A DNA stretch of 64,000 bases from Abyssibacter sp036156195 (GCA_036156195.1 JAYZUZ010000004.1:124001-188000), one strand, 5' to 3'; shown: positions 1-8,130, counted from the first letter of the stretch. The notes: a model not told the origin generated them from the letters alone. Program-made: numbers and translations.

Positions 1-288
1 TCAGATTCCGATTGGACGCAGTCAAAGCTTTCCGAAAAATCGGGTGTGACAGCTTCTGCGATCAGCATGATTGAGGCGGGAGAGAGAACGCCTTCGCTGG
101 TTGTCCTGAGAAAGATCAGCAGTGCATTCAAGGTGCCGCTGGCCGAGCTTACCGGCGAAGAAGAGTCCACGAATGACGAGGCTGCTCAGTTTTTCCGCCA
201 GTTCGGTGACCTTAAGGACCTCGAGCCGAAAGATAGGGAAATCGTTCTTGGCTTGGCCAAGCAACTAAAGGAACGCCGGCGTGAATAG
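1..288 (+). CDS. XRE-family DNA-binding regulator, 5' end cut by window
   Basis: The frame is open from base 1 to a TAG at 286-288, so the first residues lie outside the window; 95 residues are visible. The first ~45 residues form a helix-turn-helix of the Cro/C1 (XRE) type: a WTQSKLSEKSGV first part, a TASAISMIEAGERTPS recognition part and a LRKISSAF third helix. The tail is charged (KQLKERRRE). The stop overlaps the GTG start of the downstream ImmA-type protease gene by 8 bases, so the two are translationally coupled. By analogy with ImmR/ImmA of ICEBs1, the regulator is probably the substrate of that protease; this is inference. A GTG at 46 inside the HTH is too far downstream to be the true start. 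Confidence 0.85.
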   Translation, partial: SDSDWTQSKLSEKSGVTASAISMIEAGERTPSLVVLRKISSAFKVPLAELTGEEESTNDEAAQFFRQFGDLKDLEPKDREIVLGLAKQLKERRRE

Positions 289-1111
289 CGCGACAGCTGC
301 TGCGCGTGGTCTTCGAGAAGACCTAGGACTACTCCAGTTCCCGGCTCAGCCGGCGGAATGGTGTCAAGCAATTTCCACAGAAGACTTTCGCGTCTCCTTT
401 CGAACGGAGATGCTCACGTCATCTGAGTTCGAGGGGATCGCTATGCGCACGCGCGAAGGCGCAGACATTTTCGTGGACGAGCGAATACCTAATGACCAAA
501 GGCGTCGATTCACAGCAGCGCATGAGGTGGGGCATGTGTGTCTGCACATACAAACGGGGCGCAAACCCTCATTCGAGTGCACATCCTCCGACATCAATGG
601 CCTCAGTTCAGCCGTACAGCGATTCGAAGCAGAGGCCAATGAATTCGCCTCCGAGCTGCTAATGCCGGGTGCTGAGATAGAACTGCGCTTAAAATGGAAC
701 GATCTCGATTGGCTGCTTGTTCAGCAGGTCAGAGAAGATTTCGATGTCTCCTTCGAGGCTGCAGCGAGGCGTTGCGTGGCACTATCAAAAGATCCGTGTT
801 GCCTGATCATTCACAAGCGGGGCGAAATGTGGGTGCCGTTCAAGTCCAAATGGTTCGATTACTACATTCCCACTCAACCATTTCCGTCAACGCTCAAAGG
901 GGGGCTAGAGCTCCCCAGCGGAGACTTGTCGGATACATCCCTTTGGGACTGCGATTTCTCAGACTGGGGGATAGTCCCGAAAGGTGGTAGCGGGCAGGTT
1001 CAGCTTCGCTACACTTCAATAGAATCAACCGAGTACGACCGAGTCATGACGCTGTTAGCGGTCTCTGAATCTGATGACGAAGACCCGGGTGAAGTTGAAC
1101 CAAGCTTCTAG
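281..1111 (+). CDS. ImmA/IrrE-family metallo-endopeptidase
   Basis: This 276-aa protein starts at GTG 281, inside the end of the XRE gene. A zinc-protease motif HEVGH lies at residues 81-85. It is followed by the family signature EAEANEFASELLMP at about 117-129, which supplies the third zinc ligand. This is the layout of COG2856 (ImmA/IrrE) proteins, which cut a partner HTH repressor and release mobile-element or stress genes. The C-terminal ~110 residues have no motif I recognise and may be a sensor part. It is about twice the length of minimal ImmA. The start is set by the overlap. Function as an anti-repressor protease is inferred from family and partner. Confidence 0.85.
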   Translation: MNSATAAARGLREDLGLLQFPAQPAEWCQAISTEDFRVSFRTEMLTSSEFEGIAMRTREGADIFVDERIPNDQRRRFTAAHEVGHVCLHIQTGRKPSFECTSSDINGLSSAVQRFEAEANEFASELLMPGAEIELRLKWNDLDWLLVQQVREDFDVSFEAAARRCVALSKDPCCLIIHKRGEMWVPFKSKWFDYYIPTQPFPSTLKGGLELPSGDLSDTSLWDCDFSDWGIVPKGGSGQVQLRYTSIESTEYDRVMTLLAVSESDDEDPGEVEPSF

Positions 1112-1440
1112 CGGGGGGCGTTGGGGCATATGTGAACCATGGTCATGGGTTAACCAAAGTAGTTCCGTGCGATGGATTGCCTGATTGTTCGGATGGCAAG
1201 TAAAGGTTTGCACATCGCATTGGCGTGTAAAGCTTCACGCAGGGAGTCGGACTTGGGAAGCGAAGGTGCGTGCGCGATGCCGTTCAGTGCGAGCATGCCT
1301 GCACGCACCCGTTGTCTCCGATATGAAATATACAGGCCCAAAGTCCGCTTCTGGCGTTGTACGCAAACTAGGTAGCGCTGCAGTCAACGTCGGCTTTGGG
1401 TTAGTTGCGGATTATTCAAACGAGCTGTGATCACGCTATT
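1112..1440. other. non-coding stretch between convergent genes
   Basis: This 329-bp gap lies between the protease gene and the oppositely oriented nuclease gene. Short open frames (for example 1172-1375 and 1185-1430) have no ribosome site and no recognisable protein features. I see no strong hairpin with a T-run, no tRNA and no obvious transposon end. Confidence 0.5.
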
Positions 1441-2370
1441 TCAACCTGAATTGGCGAACGCCACACTCAGTTCGTGATGAACCAATGCGACTTCGTGGAC
1501 TTTCGCATATCGCCGAACACTGTCTGATACGCGACGCGTAACGCCGTGAACCAGAATGCCGCGAACTTTTCCTTCATGGGGATACTTGTCTGCTAAGTGG
1601 CGAATATAGCCAAGCAATTGGTCGATATTCTCCGTCGTTGGAACCCCTTGTTTGCACTCGACGACAACGACCTCACTGGCGGCGTTTTGCAAAACAACAT
1701 CAGCGCGTGTCCTGTCAGGGAAAGACTCTTCGCGGACGTTTATTGAAGGGTGGGCTACTAGTCCAGCTCCAAGGCGTGAGGGGTTCGCCGCGATGTAGTC
1801 CGACAAGGCGTTTTCCATGGCGAAAGTCGAAGCTAACGATACCCAGTTGTATTCATCGGCCATTGCGCTACATATCGGCTCGTAGAGCGCCATATCAAGC
1901 CTCCGCACGGTGCCCCGGGCTGCGCCAGAACCCCAGCGTGCCGATTCAGGCAGCAGAACAACCTGATTCCAATGCTCTGGGCCGAGTGTGAGATCCCAAC
2001 GAACTTCAATCCGGCGGCCATTCTCTCCGAACGGTGCACCAGGCCTCGGCTTGATAATTGGATTCCATTGGTGATCTTCTGCGAGAACGCGTGTCACTTC
2101 GCCTACTCGGCCTGCCTTGTTTCCAGGCATTGAGGCAATGATGTAGTCGCCAGGCTGCATACGATGCAAGGCGTTACGCGACGTCGCCCAATCACGCCCA
2201 CCGACATTGGGCGTGAAATCGTTGAACTCCCAGCCGGAGTGACCGTTGCCATCGAGATTTGGCGGATGCCAGCCGACCGCGCAGCACTGCTCTCTGTACC
2301 AGTAGTGCCACTGACCGGGGTGGTGATTGATCTGGCACATCACGCGCCAAAAATTTCGGCTTTGAGACAT
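1441..2370 (-). CDS. predicted PD-(D/E)XK nuclease (NucS/DUF91-like C-terminus)
   Basis: The protein is 309 aa with an ATG start at 2370, preceded on the minus strand by an AAGGTG ribosome site. The N-terminal ~100 residues are aromatic-rich and include PGDYIIASMPGNKAGRVGEV, which resembles EVE/PUA-like modified-base readers. The C-terminal ~130 residues resemble NucS/DUF91 nucleases: a helix with ENALSDYIAANPSRL (about 186-200), then D224 in RADVVLQ and E238-x-K240 in VVVECK, the nuclease triad pattern. Such reader-plus-nuclease proteins often act against modified or invading DNA. Its place next to a Tn7-like operon suggests defence cargo. The N-terminal domain assignment is tentative; the nuclease fold is more secure. 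Confidence 0.65.
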   Translation of the reverse strand: MSQSRNFWRVMCQINHHPGQWHYWYREQCCAVGWHPPNLDGNGHSGWEFNDFTPNVGGRDWATSRNALHRMQPGDYIIASMPGNKAGRVGEVTRVLAEDHQWNPIIKPRPGAPFGENGRRIEVRWDLTLGPEHWNQVVLLPESARWGSGAARGTVRRLDMALYEPICSAMADEYNWVSLASTFAMENALSDYIAANPSRLGAGLVAHPSINVREESFPDRTRADVVLQNAASEVVVVECKQGVPTTENIDQLLGYIRHLADKYPHEGKVRGILVHGVTRRVSDSVRRYAKVHEVALVHHELSVAFANSG

Positions 2371-2463
2371 GCACCTTGTCCGTTCTCGAATTCGTTCTAT
2401 TTATACGTGACTGTCACGAACGAGTCTCGAGCGGCGGCTTTGGGCTGCCTTTTGACACTCGGC

Positions 2464-3855
2464 TCAATTGGCGGCTTTGCTCGACTCCATAAGCATCAAT
2501 CGGATTTTGTCCAACTGTGACCGAGCGCGCGCATCCCGCAATTCTCCGGGCCTTAGGTACGAAAGCTTTCGCACATTTCGCTCTGTGAGTGACTTTCCAG
2601 CCTTGACGAGTTCGTGGCAAGAGGCAATCAGTCGACGGTTTAGGTCTTGTTCTTCGGCGCGTCGCACCGCGTCGCGATACCTGCAAGAGTCCGCACGGAT
2701 GGAATCCGCTTCCATGGGAAAACGCTTCGTAAGGACTGATATCGAAATACCAATCTCTTTCGCCACATCCTTCAGTAGCGGCGCCGGATCACGATGCTCA
2801 CGAACAATTTTTTGCAGTTGCCGCCTTGCCGCTGTGATTTGGGTATCGGTGAGGCGACTGCGTTCAATCTTTTTTTGTTGTGCTGTCACGCTTCCCATCA
2901 GGTCTTTGAAGGCAATATTGTCAGACCTACCTACGAGGTCGTTCACCGGTATCTTGAGTCGGTAAGAAATGTCTAAAACGGTTGAGAACCACGGCTGATT
3001 CCGCGTTCGCATCAAGTTGCTGATGCGTTCTTTACTCAGCGCCAAGTGTTCAGCAGTGCGGCGCCTGCTACCACCAAAGCACTGATCTTTGACCTGCCGC
3101 AGGTTGTGAACCAAGCTATCTGAGTCCGGCCAGTTTGATCTCAAGGCGGTGCATGCGATGAGTTCATCAATGCTGCTGGTAATCCATAGATCACCAGACA
3201 TATGAGGGCTCTCTCGCATATCGACGGGTGGGCTTTGATCGGTCACCAAGGGTGCCTCGCAGGTTCGGCACAAAAACATGCTGCGACGCCCTTGCGGGAT
3301 AGATTGCCTGCTGCCGCAGTTGGCACATTTTTCTTGCAGCCAACACTGATGAATTTCGCACACCCTGACCGCCTGAGTGACCCACTTCAGACGGACATAG
3401 TTTGGGATTCCAAGATCCTGGTCTGAGCGAATACATTCGTCACACCACCGAAAGTTCTTGTTGAGCAGAGAATGAGCTCTCGCGTCGATGCAGTTCGCGA
3501 GGCGCATCCAAGTCGCCTCAGCCAGGGAATCGATACCAGTCGCTCGTGACATGGCTGATTCGAACCGAACAGCGTAGCTGGCCGTGCCATTGATGGTCGG
3601 AAAAGTGCTGCCGCAGAATCTCAATGTTCCGGATTGCGGATTGAGTTGATTGTCTAGCGGGGCAATGACTTTTCGGCAAACCAGATTAGGCGTCAAGCTA
3701 CTGCTATCAGCGACTCGCCAAACATAGCTGGCGAGACATTCGACATTTCCAGTCCCTGAACCAATCAATTCGAGGGGGTGGAGGCTCGAAAAACGAGCCT
3801 CCGGTTTGTAGTCCTCGAATTCAACGAATTCAGTGCGAACTGATTGGACGTTCAT
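2464..3855 (-). CDS. TniQ/TnsD-like transposon targeting protein
   Basis: This 463-aa protein has an ATG at 3855 that overlaps the tnsC stop as ATGA; an in-frame start 15 bases upstream would lie inside tnsC. The N-terminus carries the TniQ signature (SSLHPLELI... ECLASYVWRVA). A zinc-binding region follows: WCDEC, then CEIHQ, then CANCG, with a further FLCRTC pair. The C-terminal half contains several helix-turn-helix-like segments (ISNLMRTRNQPW, LKDVAKEIGISISVLTKRFP, TERNVRKLSYLRPGELRD), as in TnsD-type proteins. In Tn7-like elements this protein picks the target site and recruits TnsC. The length and extra HTH segments favour a sequence-specific TnsD-like role over the short TniQ of CRISPR-guided elements; that is inference. 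Confidence 0.85.
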   Translation of the reverse strand: MNVQSVRTEFVEFEDYKPEARFSSLHPLELIGSGTGNVECLASYVWRVADSSSLTPNLVCRKVIAPLDNQLNPQSGTLRFCGSTFPTINGTASYAVRFESAMSRATGIDSLAEATWMRLANCIDARAHSLLNKNFRWCDECIRSDQDLGIPNYVRLKWVTQAVRVCEIHQCWLQEKCANCGSRQSIPQGRRSMFLCRTCEAPLVTDQSPPVDMRESPHMSGDLWITSSIDELIACTALRSNWPDSDSLVHNLRQVKDQCFGGSRRRTAEHLALSKERISNLMRTRNQPWFSTVLDISYRLKIPVNDLVGRSDNIAFKDLMGSVTAQQKKIERSRLTDTQITAARRQLQKIVREHRDPAPLLKDVAKEIGISISVLTKRFPMEADSIRADSCRYRDAVRRAEEQDLNRRLIASCHELVKAGKSLTERNVRKLSYLRPGELRDARARSQLDKIRLMLMESSKAAN

Positions 3856-4979
3856 GCCGCTGCTGGGCACGGGTCATTTGCAGCGTTACGCTGACCTGGC
3901 TTTTTGCGGTTGCTCGCATTCTTGCCGTGGTTTGGGCGCTTCGCCTCAAATTCGCGTTCGTTGGCTGTTGCAGCCGACGAGTCCGCATACCGCTCGGGGG
4001 GCTCCGACTCCAATCCACGTGAATAGCGCTCGATATCCGCAAGGATTTCCGCTAACGCCTTGTTGCTGAGTGGGGTGGCTTTCAGATCTGCCAGGCAAAC
4101 TGTGGAGCGGTTCTTGGACGCAGCGCTTTGAATGGCGCGCAGGGCCCAATCCATCAAGATACCGACGCAACCAAGCGTTCGGTCGTAAATCCAAAATCCG
4201 CAATCTTCAGAAAGCAACGTTTCACTCAGCTTGTACCCCATCGATTCCACGGATGATTTTAGGCTGCCGACCACCGTCGCAATGCCTTGTTCTGTCCGCT
4301 CGTAGCGTGGGAACTCGATAACATTCTGGCGGCGACTGTTTTGCCCGCCCTGGAACATCACATCAATCAAGTCAAAGGTTCCGAAAATGATGATGGGCGA
4401 ACCAGATTGGTTCGAGTTTCCTTTCATCACGTCGATGTAGTCACGCCGAAACTGCGACCGGCAGGTTTTGCCAATGTGCTGCCCTTCATCAATGAGGATG
4501 GCAATAGGATTGCGGTGTTTCACACCATTTTCGAAATCCTCGCGTAGTCGCTTGATGGTTAATGCGTCGCGCTTGGCAATGGTTTTCTGTTCTTGTAACT
4601 CCTGCTGCTCTTTTGTGCCGCGAAATTTGCAGTCGATGGCCGGTTCATTGGACGCCTTGAGCCCGTCTGCATAAAACCCTTTGAAGGAAAATTCGCCATT
4701 CGACTCAGGGGAGCGTGCCTCAAAGATGATCGGCGGCGCATACTCGCCAGGTAGTTTGGGGATGAGGTCTTGCAGAACCCGGTCGAGTTCCTTGATCAAC
4801 TTGGTTTTTCCCACGCCGGTGCAGCCCGGTACTACGATCACTTGGCCGGGGCGGTAGGACGCGATGGCGTCAATAATTGCGACAAGAGTCCGTGAAAAGA
4901 AGTCGTGTCGTGCAACTAGCTGCTCGAACTTCTTGGAAATTTGATCCTTTGCGATGAATCGATCAGGTGGGTAGTTCAT
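3852..4979 (-). CDS. tnsC: TnsC-like AAA+ transposition regulator
   Basis: The start is the ATG at 4979, which overlaps the tnsAB stop as ATGA and is preceded by a GGAGAAA ribosome site; the product is 375 aa. It is an AAA+ ATPase with a Walker A GCTGVGKT at about residues 52-59 and a Walker B ILIDEGQH at about 161-168. TnsC (TniB in Tn5053-like elements) forms ATP-dependent filaments on target DNA and links the target selector to the transposase. The C-terminus (about 330-375) is basic and rich in K, R, N and A, and may contact DNA or the transposase. The operon order tnsAB-tnsC-tniQ with 4-base overlaps fixes the assignment. Confidence 0.9.
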   Translation of the reverse strand: MNYPPDRFIAKDQISKKFEQLVARHDFFSRTLVAIIDAIASYRPGQVIVVPGCTGVGKTKLIKELDRVLQDLIPKLPGEYAPPIIFEARSPESNGEFSFKGFYADGLKASNEPAIDCKFRGTKEQQELQEQKTIAKRDALTIKRLREDFENGVKHRNPIAILIDEGQHIGKTCRSQFRRDYIDVMKGNSNQSGSPIIIFGTFDLIDVMFQGGQNSRRQNVIEFPRYERTEQGIATVVGSLKSSVESMGYKLSETLLSEDCGFWIYDRTLGCVGILMDWALRAIQSAASKNRSTVCLADLKATPLSNKALAEILADIERYSRGLESEPPERYADSSAATANEREFEAKRPNHGKNASNRKKPGQRNAANDPCPAAA

Positions 4980-7555
4980 GCCGCTTTCTCCCAATCACAT
5001 GAAATCTCGACAGGGACGATCTGAGTGCTGGCTTCTTTAGCCGAATCAGCGTCGCTGGCAGGGCCTTCCAAGGAGGACTCATTGGCCGCATGATCTTTGT
5101 CGTCGCCGCCAACGATCCCAGCGGTAAATTTGGCTGAAGGTGAGTCGCCGGAACGGTATTCCTGTTGCTGAAGTTTCCGCAACATGGCCTCCTCCTCATG
5201 GACAAACTTGCGGTTATCCTTCGGGTGTTCCTTGATTCGAAAATTGCGACAACGGGCAATTCGCCAGCAGCCCTCATAGTAGAAATACAAGGTCCCGGGA
5301 TTGTCGGTATCAGGCTTCACTTTCACGACTTCGGCCTGGGTGAAGCGGCTGATCGGATCGGGAATGTAGCGAAACCCGTCTACGACGCACCCTGTTATCG
5401 GATGCATTCGCCGCGTGGGGGACTTTGGATAGGGGAGCGTGATAATCCGGTTCTCTTCGTTGAACGGAGCCCGTTTGAAGTTTGTTTCAATTAAAGATTG
5501 GCCCCTCGCAAAACGATCGGCAGGCCGTTCCATGATTCCCCCGTGCATGGTGTGTGCGTAGGCGTCGTAACAGAACTTCGCAAGTTGCTGATCAAGAGTA
5601 AGGAGCGTTGTCTTGGCGAGATGATGCGGCGCTTCCTCTGGCGCAACAGACCTTGGGTCACGCATACGTTGTGTGTTGCCCTCGGCCTGGTGGAATAGCG
5701 CAGAGTTGATTGTTCCGAACACGCGCTCGACGACCGAGCCTTGCCTCGGGTCAGAACGGCGGCGGCCGATTTTGATTACACCGAATTGCGCCAGAGTTTG
5801 TTCGGTGTATTTGCCTCGAAACTCAGAACCTTGGTCCAGCACGATGCCACGCGGTAGGCGGTTGTACCGCTGCATGCAAATTCGCAAAAGGTGCATCACA
5901 GACGCCGAACTTGGCGGTTTTAGGCTTAGGAAGTAGGCCAGAATCACACGGCTCCAAGCGTCGATCAGCACCGACAGATATGGGCGGCCCAGGTTCTCGC
6001 CTGTTCTAGTTGAAACCACCTCTTCATCAATCTGCGTGTGGTCAATGTGCGCTACGGAAAATGGATGCGTTCCGTGCCGTGCAATGCTTTCCTCACCACG
6101 CTCCTGTCGGCCTTGCGCTGTAGCTGCTTTGCGGCCATCTCGCCTGGCGGCGACTAGCACGGGGTCCAGTTTGGCAATGCGAGCACAATACCCGTCGTAC
6201 GATATTGCAGTGCCCATTTCGCCAGGTAGCGATTGCTTGTAGTTGGAGTAGCACGCTTTTTTTGAGCGCTTCTCCAACGTTAGATAGAACGTATCAATAT
6301 GGTTGTCGATATGGTCATCGTGCTCATTCGACACCCGTGGAGTGCGATTTCCGCGCTTCGCAGTTTGTGGCAGGAGTCCGGCTAGGCCTCCCTCCGCGTG
6401 GCGCTTTCGCCACAGAGCGATTGTTCGACCGCTTGGGGCTCCTGGTTTGCCGTTGATGACTACAACCTCACTTTCACCGTTGAGGTATGCGGCTCGCCCC
6501 AATGCAATCTCCAGGTCAGCCTCCGAGGCATTCAAGAGGTCAATTTCTGCAGCGCGTGCGTCAATCGCGGTCGTGGAATCGACAACGACAGTGCCTTGGG
6601 CAACAAGCTGCCAGACCTTCTCGGCTGAATATTGTTGGAAGCGCCCATCAGCCATTACGAGGGTGTAAGTGCCGTGGCTAAAATCTACGACCTCAGCGAA
6701 ATCAGCGCCTAACTGCAGTTTCGAGCCTTTATCGAATGAGCAACTGGTCACAGTGTCAACGCACTCCGTCCGCTGGGCTGCAATTGCTTCGTAATGTGTT
6801 TTTGATTTGGCAACCACCGTCGACTCAACATGCTCGATTGGTTGACTATCTAGGTCTGCGTACACGGCAAGGGAGCTAATTGCGTACAAGGCCGTGCTGA
6901 GTGGGATATCTGTGTGCTTCATGCTGGCCAGCGAGACACAGCTATCACGGTCTACCATGTCTAGAAAGGCGTCCAGATTTTCGGAATAAGATTCGGGGCT
7001 GAGGGCATACTCGACCAAGGTATCCAGATTGCGCCGACGCATGGCGGGCAACGACTCGGGCGTCCAAACCTTGTGGCCAATGCTGTAGCGTTTCCATGCC
7101 TCAATTGCTGGGGGCATTTCGAAGCACTGCTCGTCATCGTTCCAGCGCCAAAGATGAGGTCGCTTTTCCGCTTCGGTTGCGGCAATGCACCGTGGTTTCA
7201 CCTCAACGAAGAAACACTCGGTGTCAGTGAGTACCAGGAAGTCGGGCGTGTAACGGTGCCCGGCCCGTTTCCCATCAGGGTGCGTGTAGTGGATCGTCTC
7301 CTGAACTGGTTGACTCACATAAGCAACGACTTTGGGGTTTTGTTCACATTCGAGAATGTAGGCGTACTCTCCCGAGCGGCTCTCGCCTTCTACAGTGTGA
7401 CCTTGCTTCCGACTGGGGAAGCGAACTGTCGTGCTGTTCCTGTTTTCTGTGGTCGTCCTGGATGGGGCGCTCGTAAAAGCATCCAGGGCGTAGTCAACGC
7501 CCTCGTCGGGCAGGCCGCAGCGGACAAGCCGCTCTTTTAATTCTGAAGTGTTCAT
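4976..7555 (-). CDS. tnsAB: TnsA-TnsB fusion transposase
   Basis: One 859-aa protein carries both Tn7-type cleavage activities. The N-terminal part is a TnsA-type PD-(D/E)XK endonuclease: E63 in SGEYAYILE, VSQPVQETI at about 80-88, D105 in TPDFL, and E118-V-K120. The rest is a TnsB/MuA-type integrase: D505 in VAHIDHTQID, D574 in IVLDQGSEF and E610 in SVVERVFGTIN form the DDE triad, followed by a Mu-type C-terminal domain. TnsB joins the 3' ends to target DNA and TnsA cuts the 5' ends, giving cut-and-paste movement. All catalytic residues are present, so the protein looks active. Tn7 itself has separate genes; fusions are known in some Tn7-like lineages. Confidence 0.9.
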   Translation of the reverse strand: MNTSELKERLVRCGLPDEGVDYALDAFTSAPSRTTTENRNSTTVRFPSRKQGHTVEGESRSGEYAYILECEQNPKVVAYVSQPVQETIHYTHPDGKRAGHRYTPDFLVLTDTECFFVEVKPRCIAATEAEKRPHLWRWNDDEQCFEMPPAIEAWKRYSIGHKVWTPESLPAMRRRNLDTLVEYALSPESYSENLDAFLDMVDRDSCVSLASMKHTDIPLSTALYAISSLAVYADLDSQPIEHVESTVVAKSKTHYEAIAAQRTECVDTVTSCSFDKGSKLQLGADFAEVVDFSHGTYTLVMADGRFQQYSAEKVWQLVAQGTVVVDSTTAIDARAAEIDLLNASEADLEIALGRAAYLNGESEVVVINGKPGAPSGRTIALWRKRHAEGGLAGLLPQTAKRGNRTPRVSNEHDDHIDNHIDTFYLTLEKRSKKACYSNYKQSLPGEMGTAISYDGYCARIAKLDPVLVAARRDGRKAATAQGRQERGEESIARHGTHPFSVAHIDHTQIDEEVVSTRTGENLGRPYLSVLIDAWSRVILAYFLSLKPPSSASVMHLLRICMQRYNRLPRGIVLDQGSEFRGKYTEQTLAQFGVIKIGRRRSDPRQGSVVERVFGTINSALFHQAEGNTQRMRDPRSVAPEEAPHHLAKTTLLTLDQQLAKFCYDAYAHTMHGGIMERPADRFARGQSLIETNFKRAPFNEENRIITLPYPKSPTRRMHPITGCVVDGFRYIPDPISRFTQAEVVKVKPDTDNPGTLYFYYEGCWRIARCRNFRIKEHPKDNRKFVHEEEAMLRKLQQQEYRSGDSPSAKFTAGIVGGDDKDHAANESSLEGPASDADSAKEASTQIVPVEISCDWEKAA

Positions 7556-7659
7556 TCAGCATCCTTAGTAATACAAATCGATACATCGGCGTGCTTGACA
7601 GCAAGCCAAATATTTAGGAGACTGAATCCGTCCAAGGAAGCGCCTCCAAAGCGTTTCTA

Positions 7660-7689
7660 GCCCGAAGTTCGCGCTTCGGGCTTTTTTTT
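7660..7689 (+). terminator. intrinsic terminator, plus-strand direction
   Basis: A GCCCGAAG / CTTCGGGC stem with a 6-base loop is followed by eight T residues on the plus strand. On the minus strand the hairpin is not followed by T. No complete plus-strand gene ends here; a short open frame, with no start seen, ends in TAG at 7658-7660 directly before the stem. The hairpin may be the remnant of a gene end next to the transposon, or an insulator at the element edge. Confidence 0.75.
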
Positions 7690-7834
7690 GCCTATTCCAT
7701 TCTGGTCCTCCTTGGTGTGGTCTTTCCTGCGTGCACCACCCTGGGTTTGGTATTCGGCGTGGTGCGTTCAGTTTGGATTGAGGTGGAAGCGCCGCGATCG
7801 CATATCAGCGCCTCCTTGATCGGCCGCTGGCTAT

Positions 7835-8059
7835 TCATGGCGCTCGATCTTCCGTGGCATCGGGGCCGACTTTTAGGCCCAATGCGACCGCAACTTCGTG
7901 TGCCTTGCCTCGGTAATTCTTCGACGCGCCATTGAGCACCGCATAAGCAGTGCTCGGTGAATAACCGCGCTCCAGGCACCAACCCTTCACGGTTTCCCCT
8001 CGTTCTCTGAAACGGCTTTTTACCTGTTCAGGCGTCAATGGTATGTGTTGCTTGGGCAT
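7835..8059 (-). CDS. small DNA-binding protein, BcepMu gp16 family
   Basis: The protein is 74 aa. It matches the remembered pattern of the phage-associated BcepMu gp16 family: LTPEQVKSRFRERGETVKGW, a GYSPSTAYAVLNG turn, and YRGKAHEVAVALGLK. These are small helix-turn-helix regulators seen in transposable Mu-like phages and related elements. The ATG at 8059 lies only a few bases after the predicted transcription start (see the promoter entry), so the mRNA may be leaderless. It is divergent from the XRE gene at 8131 and its 3' end faces the tnsAB end of the Tn7-like module. It may regulate the mobile region; that is inference. Confidence 0.75.
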   Translation of the reverse strand: MPKQHIPLTPEQVKSRFRERGETVKGWCLERGYSPSTAYAVLNGASKNYRGKAHEVAVALGLKVGPDATEDRAP

Positions 8060-8060
8060 A

Positions 8061-8099
8061 ATACGAACGTATCATATATAGACTTTTACGTAATTACAA
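8061..8099 (-). promoter_or_regulatory. sigma70-type promoter with two palindromic operators
   Basis: Read on the minus strand, a TTGTAA -35 (8099-8094), a 17-base spacer and a TATGAT -10 (8076-8071) drive the gp16-type gene. Two small palindromes sit on it: GTAATTAC at 8090-8097 over the -35, and ATACGAACGTAT at 8061-8072 over the -10 and start region (5-base arms). This layout fits auto-repression and control of the divergent XRE gene. A TACAAT at 8095-8100 could be the -10 of that gene. Confidence 0.6.
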
Positions 8100-8130
8100 T
8101 AGTCTCTTTATTTGATTGGCCGCAGGTTTC

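Larger units (their letters stand above)
2464..7555 (-). mobile_element. Tn7-like transposition module (tnsAB-tnsC-tniQ)
   Basis: Three genes on one strand overlap by 4 bases each and together supply end cleavage and joining, an AAA+ regulator and a target selector. No cas genes, no tnsE and no second tniQ are seen in the window. By analogy with Tn7, the end next to the tnsAB start (right of 7555) should be a terminal end with TnsB sites, and cargo should lie beyond tniQ: the nuclease and the XRE/ImmA pair. I could not identify convincing terminal TGT/ACA ends, TnsB repeats or a target duplication, so the full extent is unknown and only the gene module is annotated. Confidence 0.8.

Noticed and set aside
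1172..1430. Two short open frames (67 and 81 codons) between the protease and nuclease genes
   Set aside because: They overlap each other, lack ribosome sites and have no recognisable features.
2464..7555. CRISPR-associated transposon
   Set aside because: No cas genes and no repeat-spacer array are visible, and the TniQ protein is long with TnsD-like HTH segments. Cas genes beyond the window edge cannot be excluded.
7561..7620. Tn7-type terminal end near the tnsAB start
   Set aside because: There are ACA triplets and a GCTTG-ACAG-CAAGC inverted repeat, but no repeated TnsB-site pattern that I can match to a partner end in the window.
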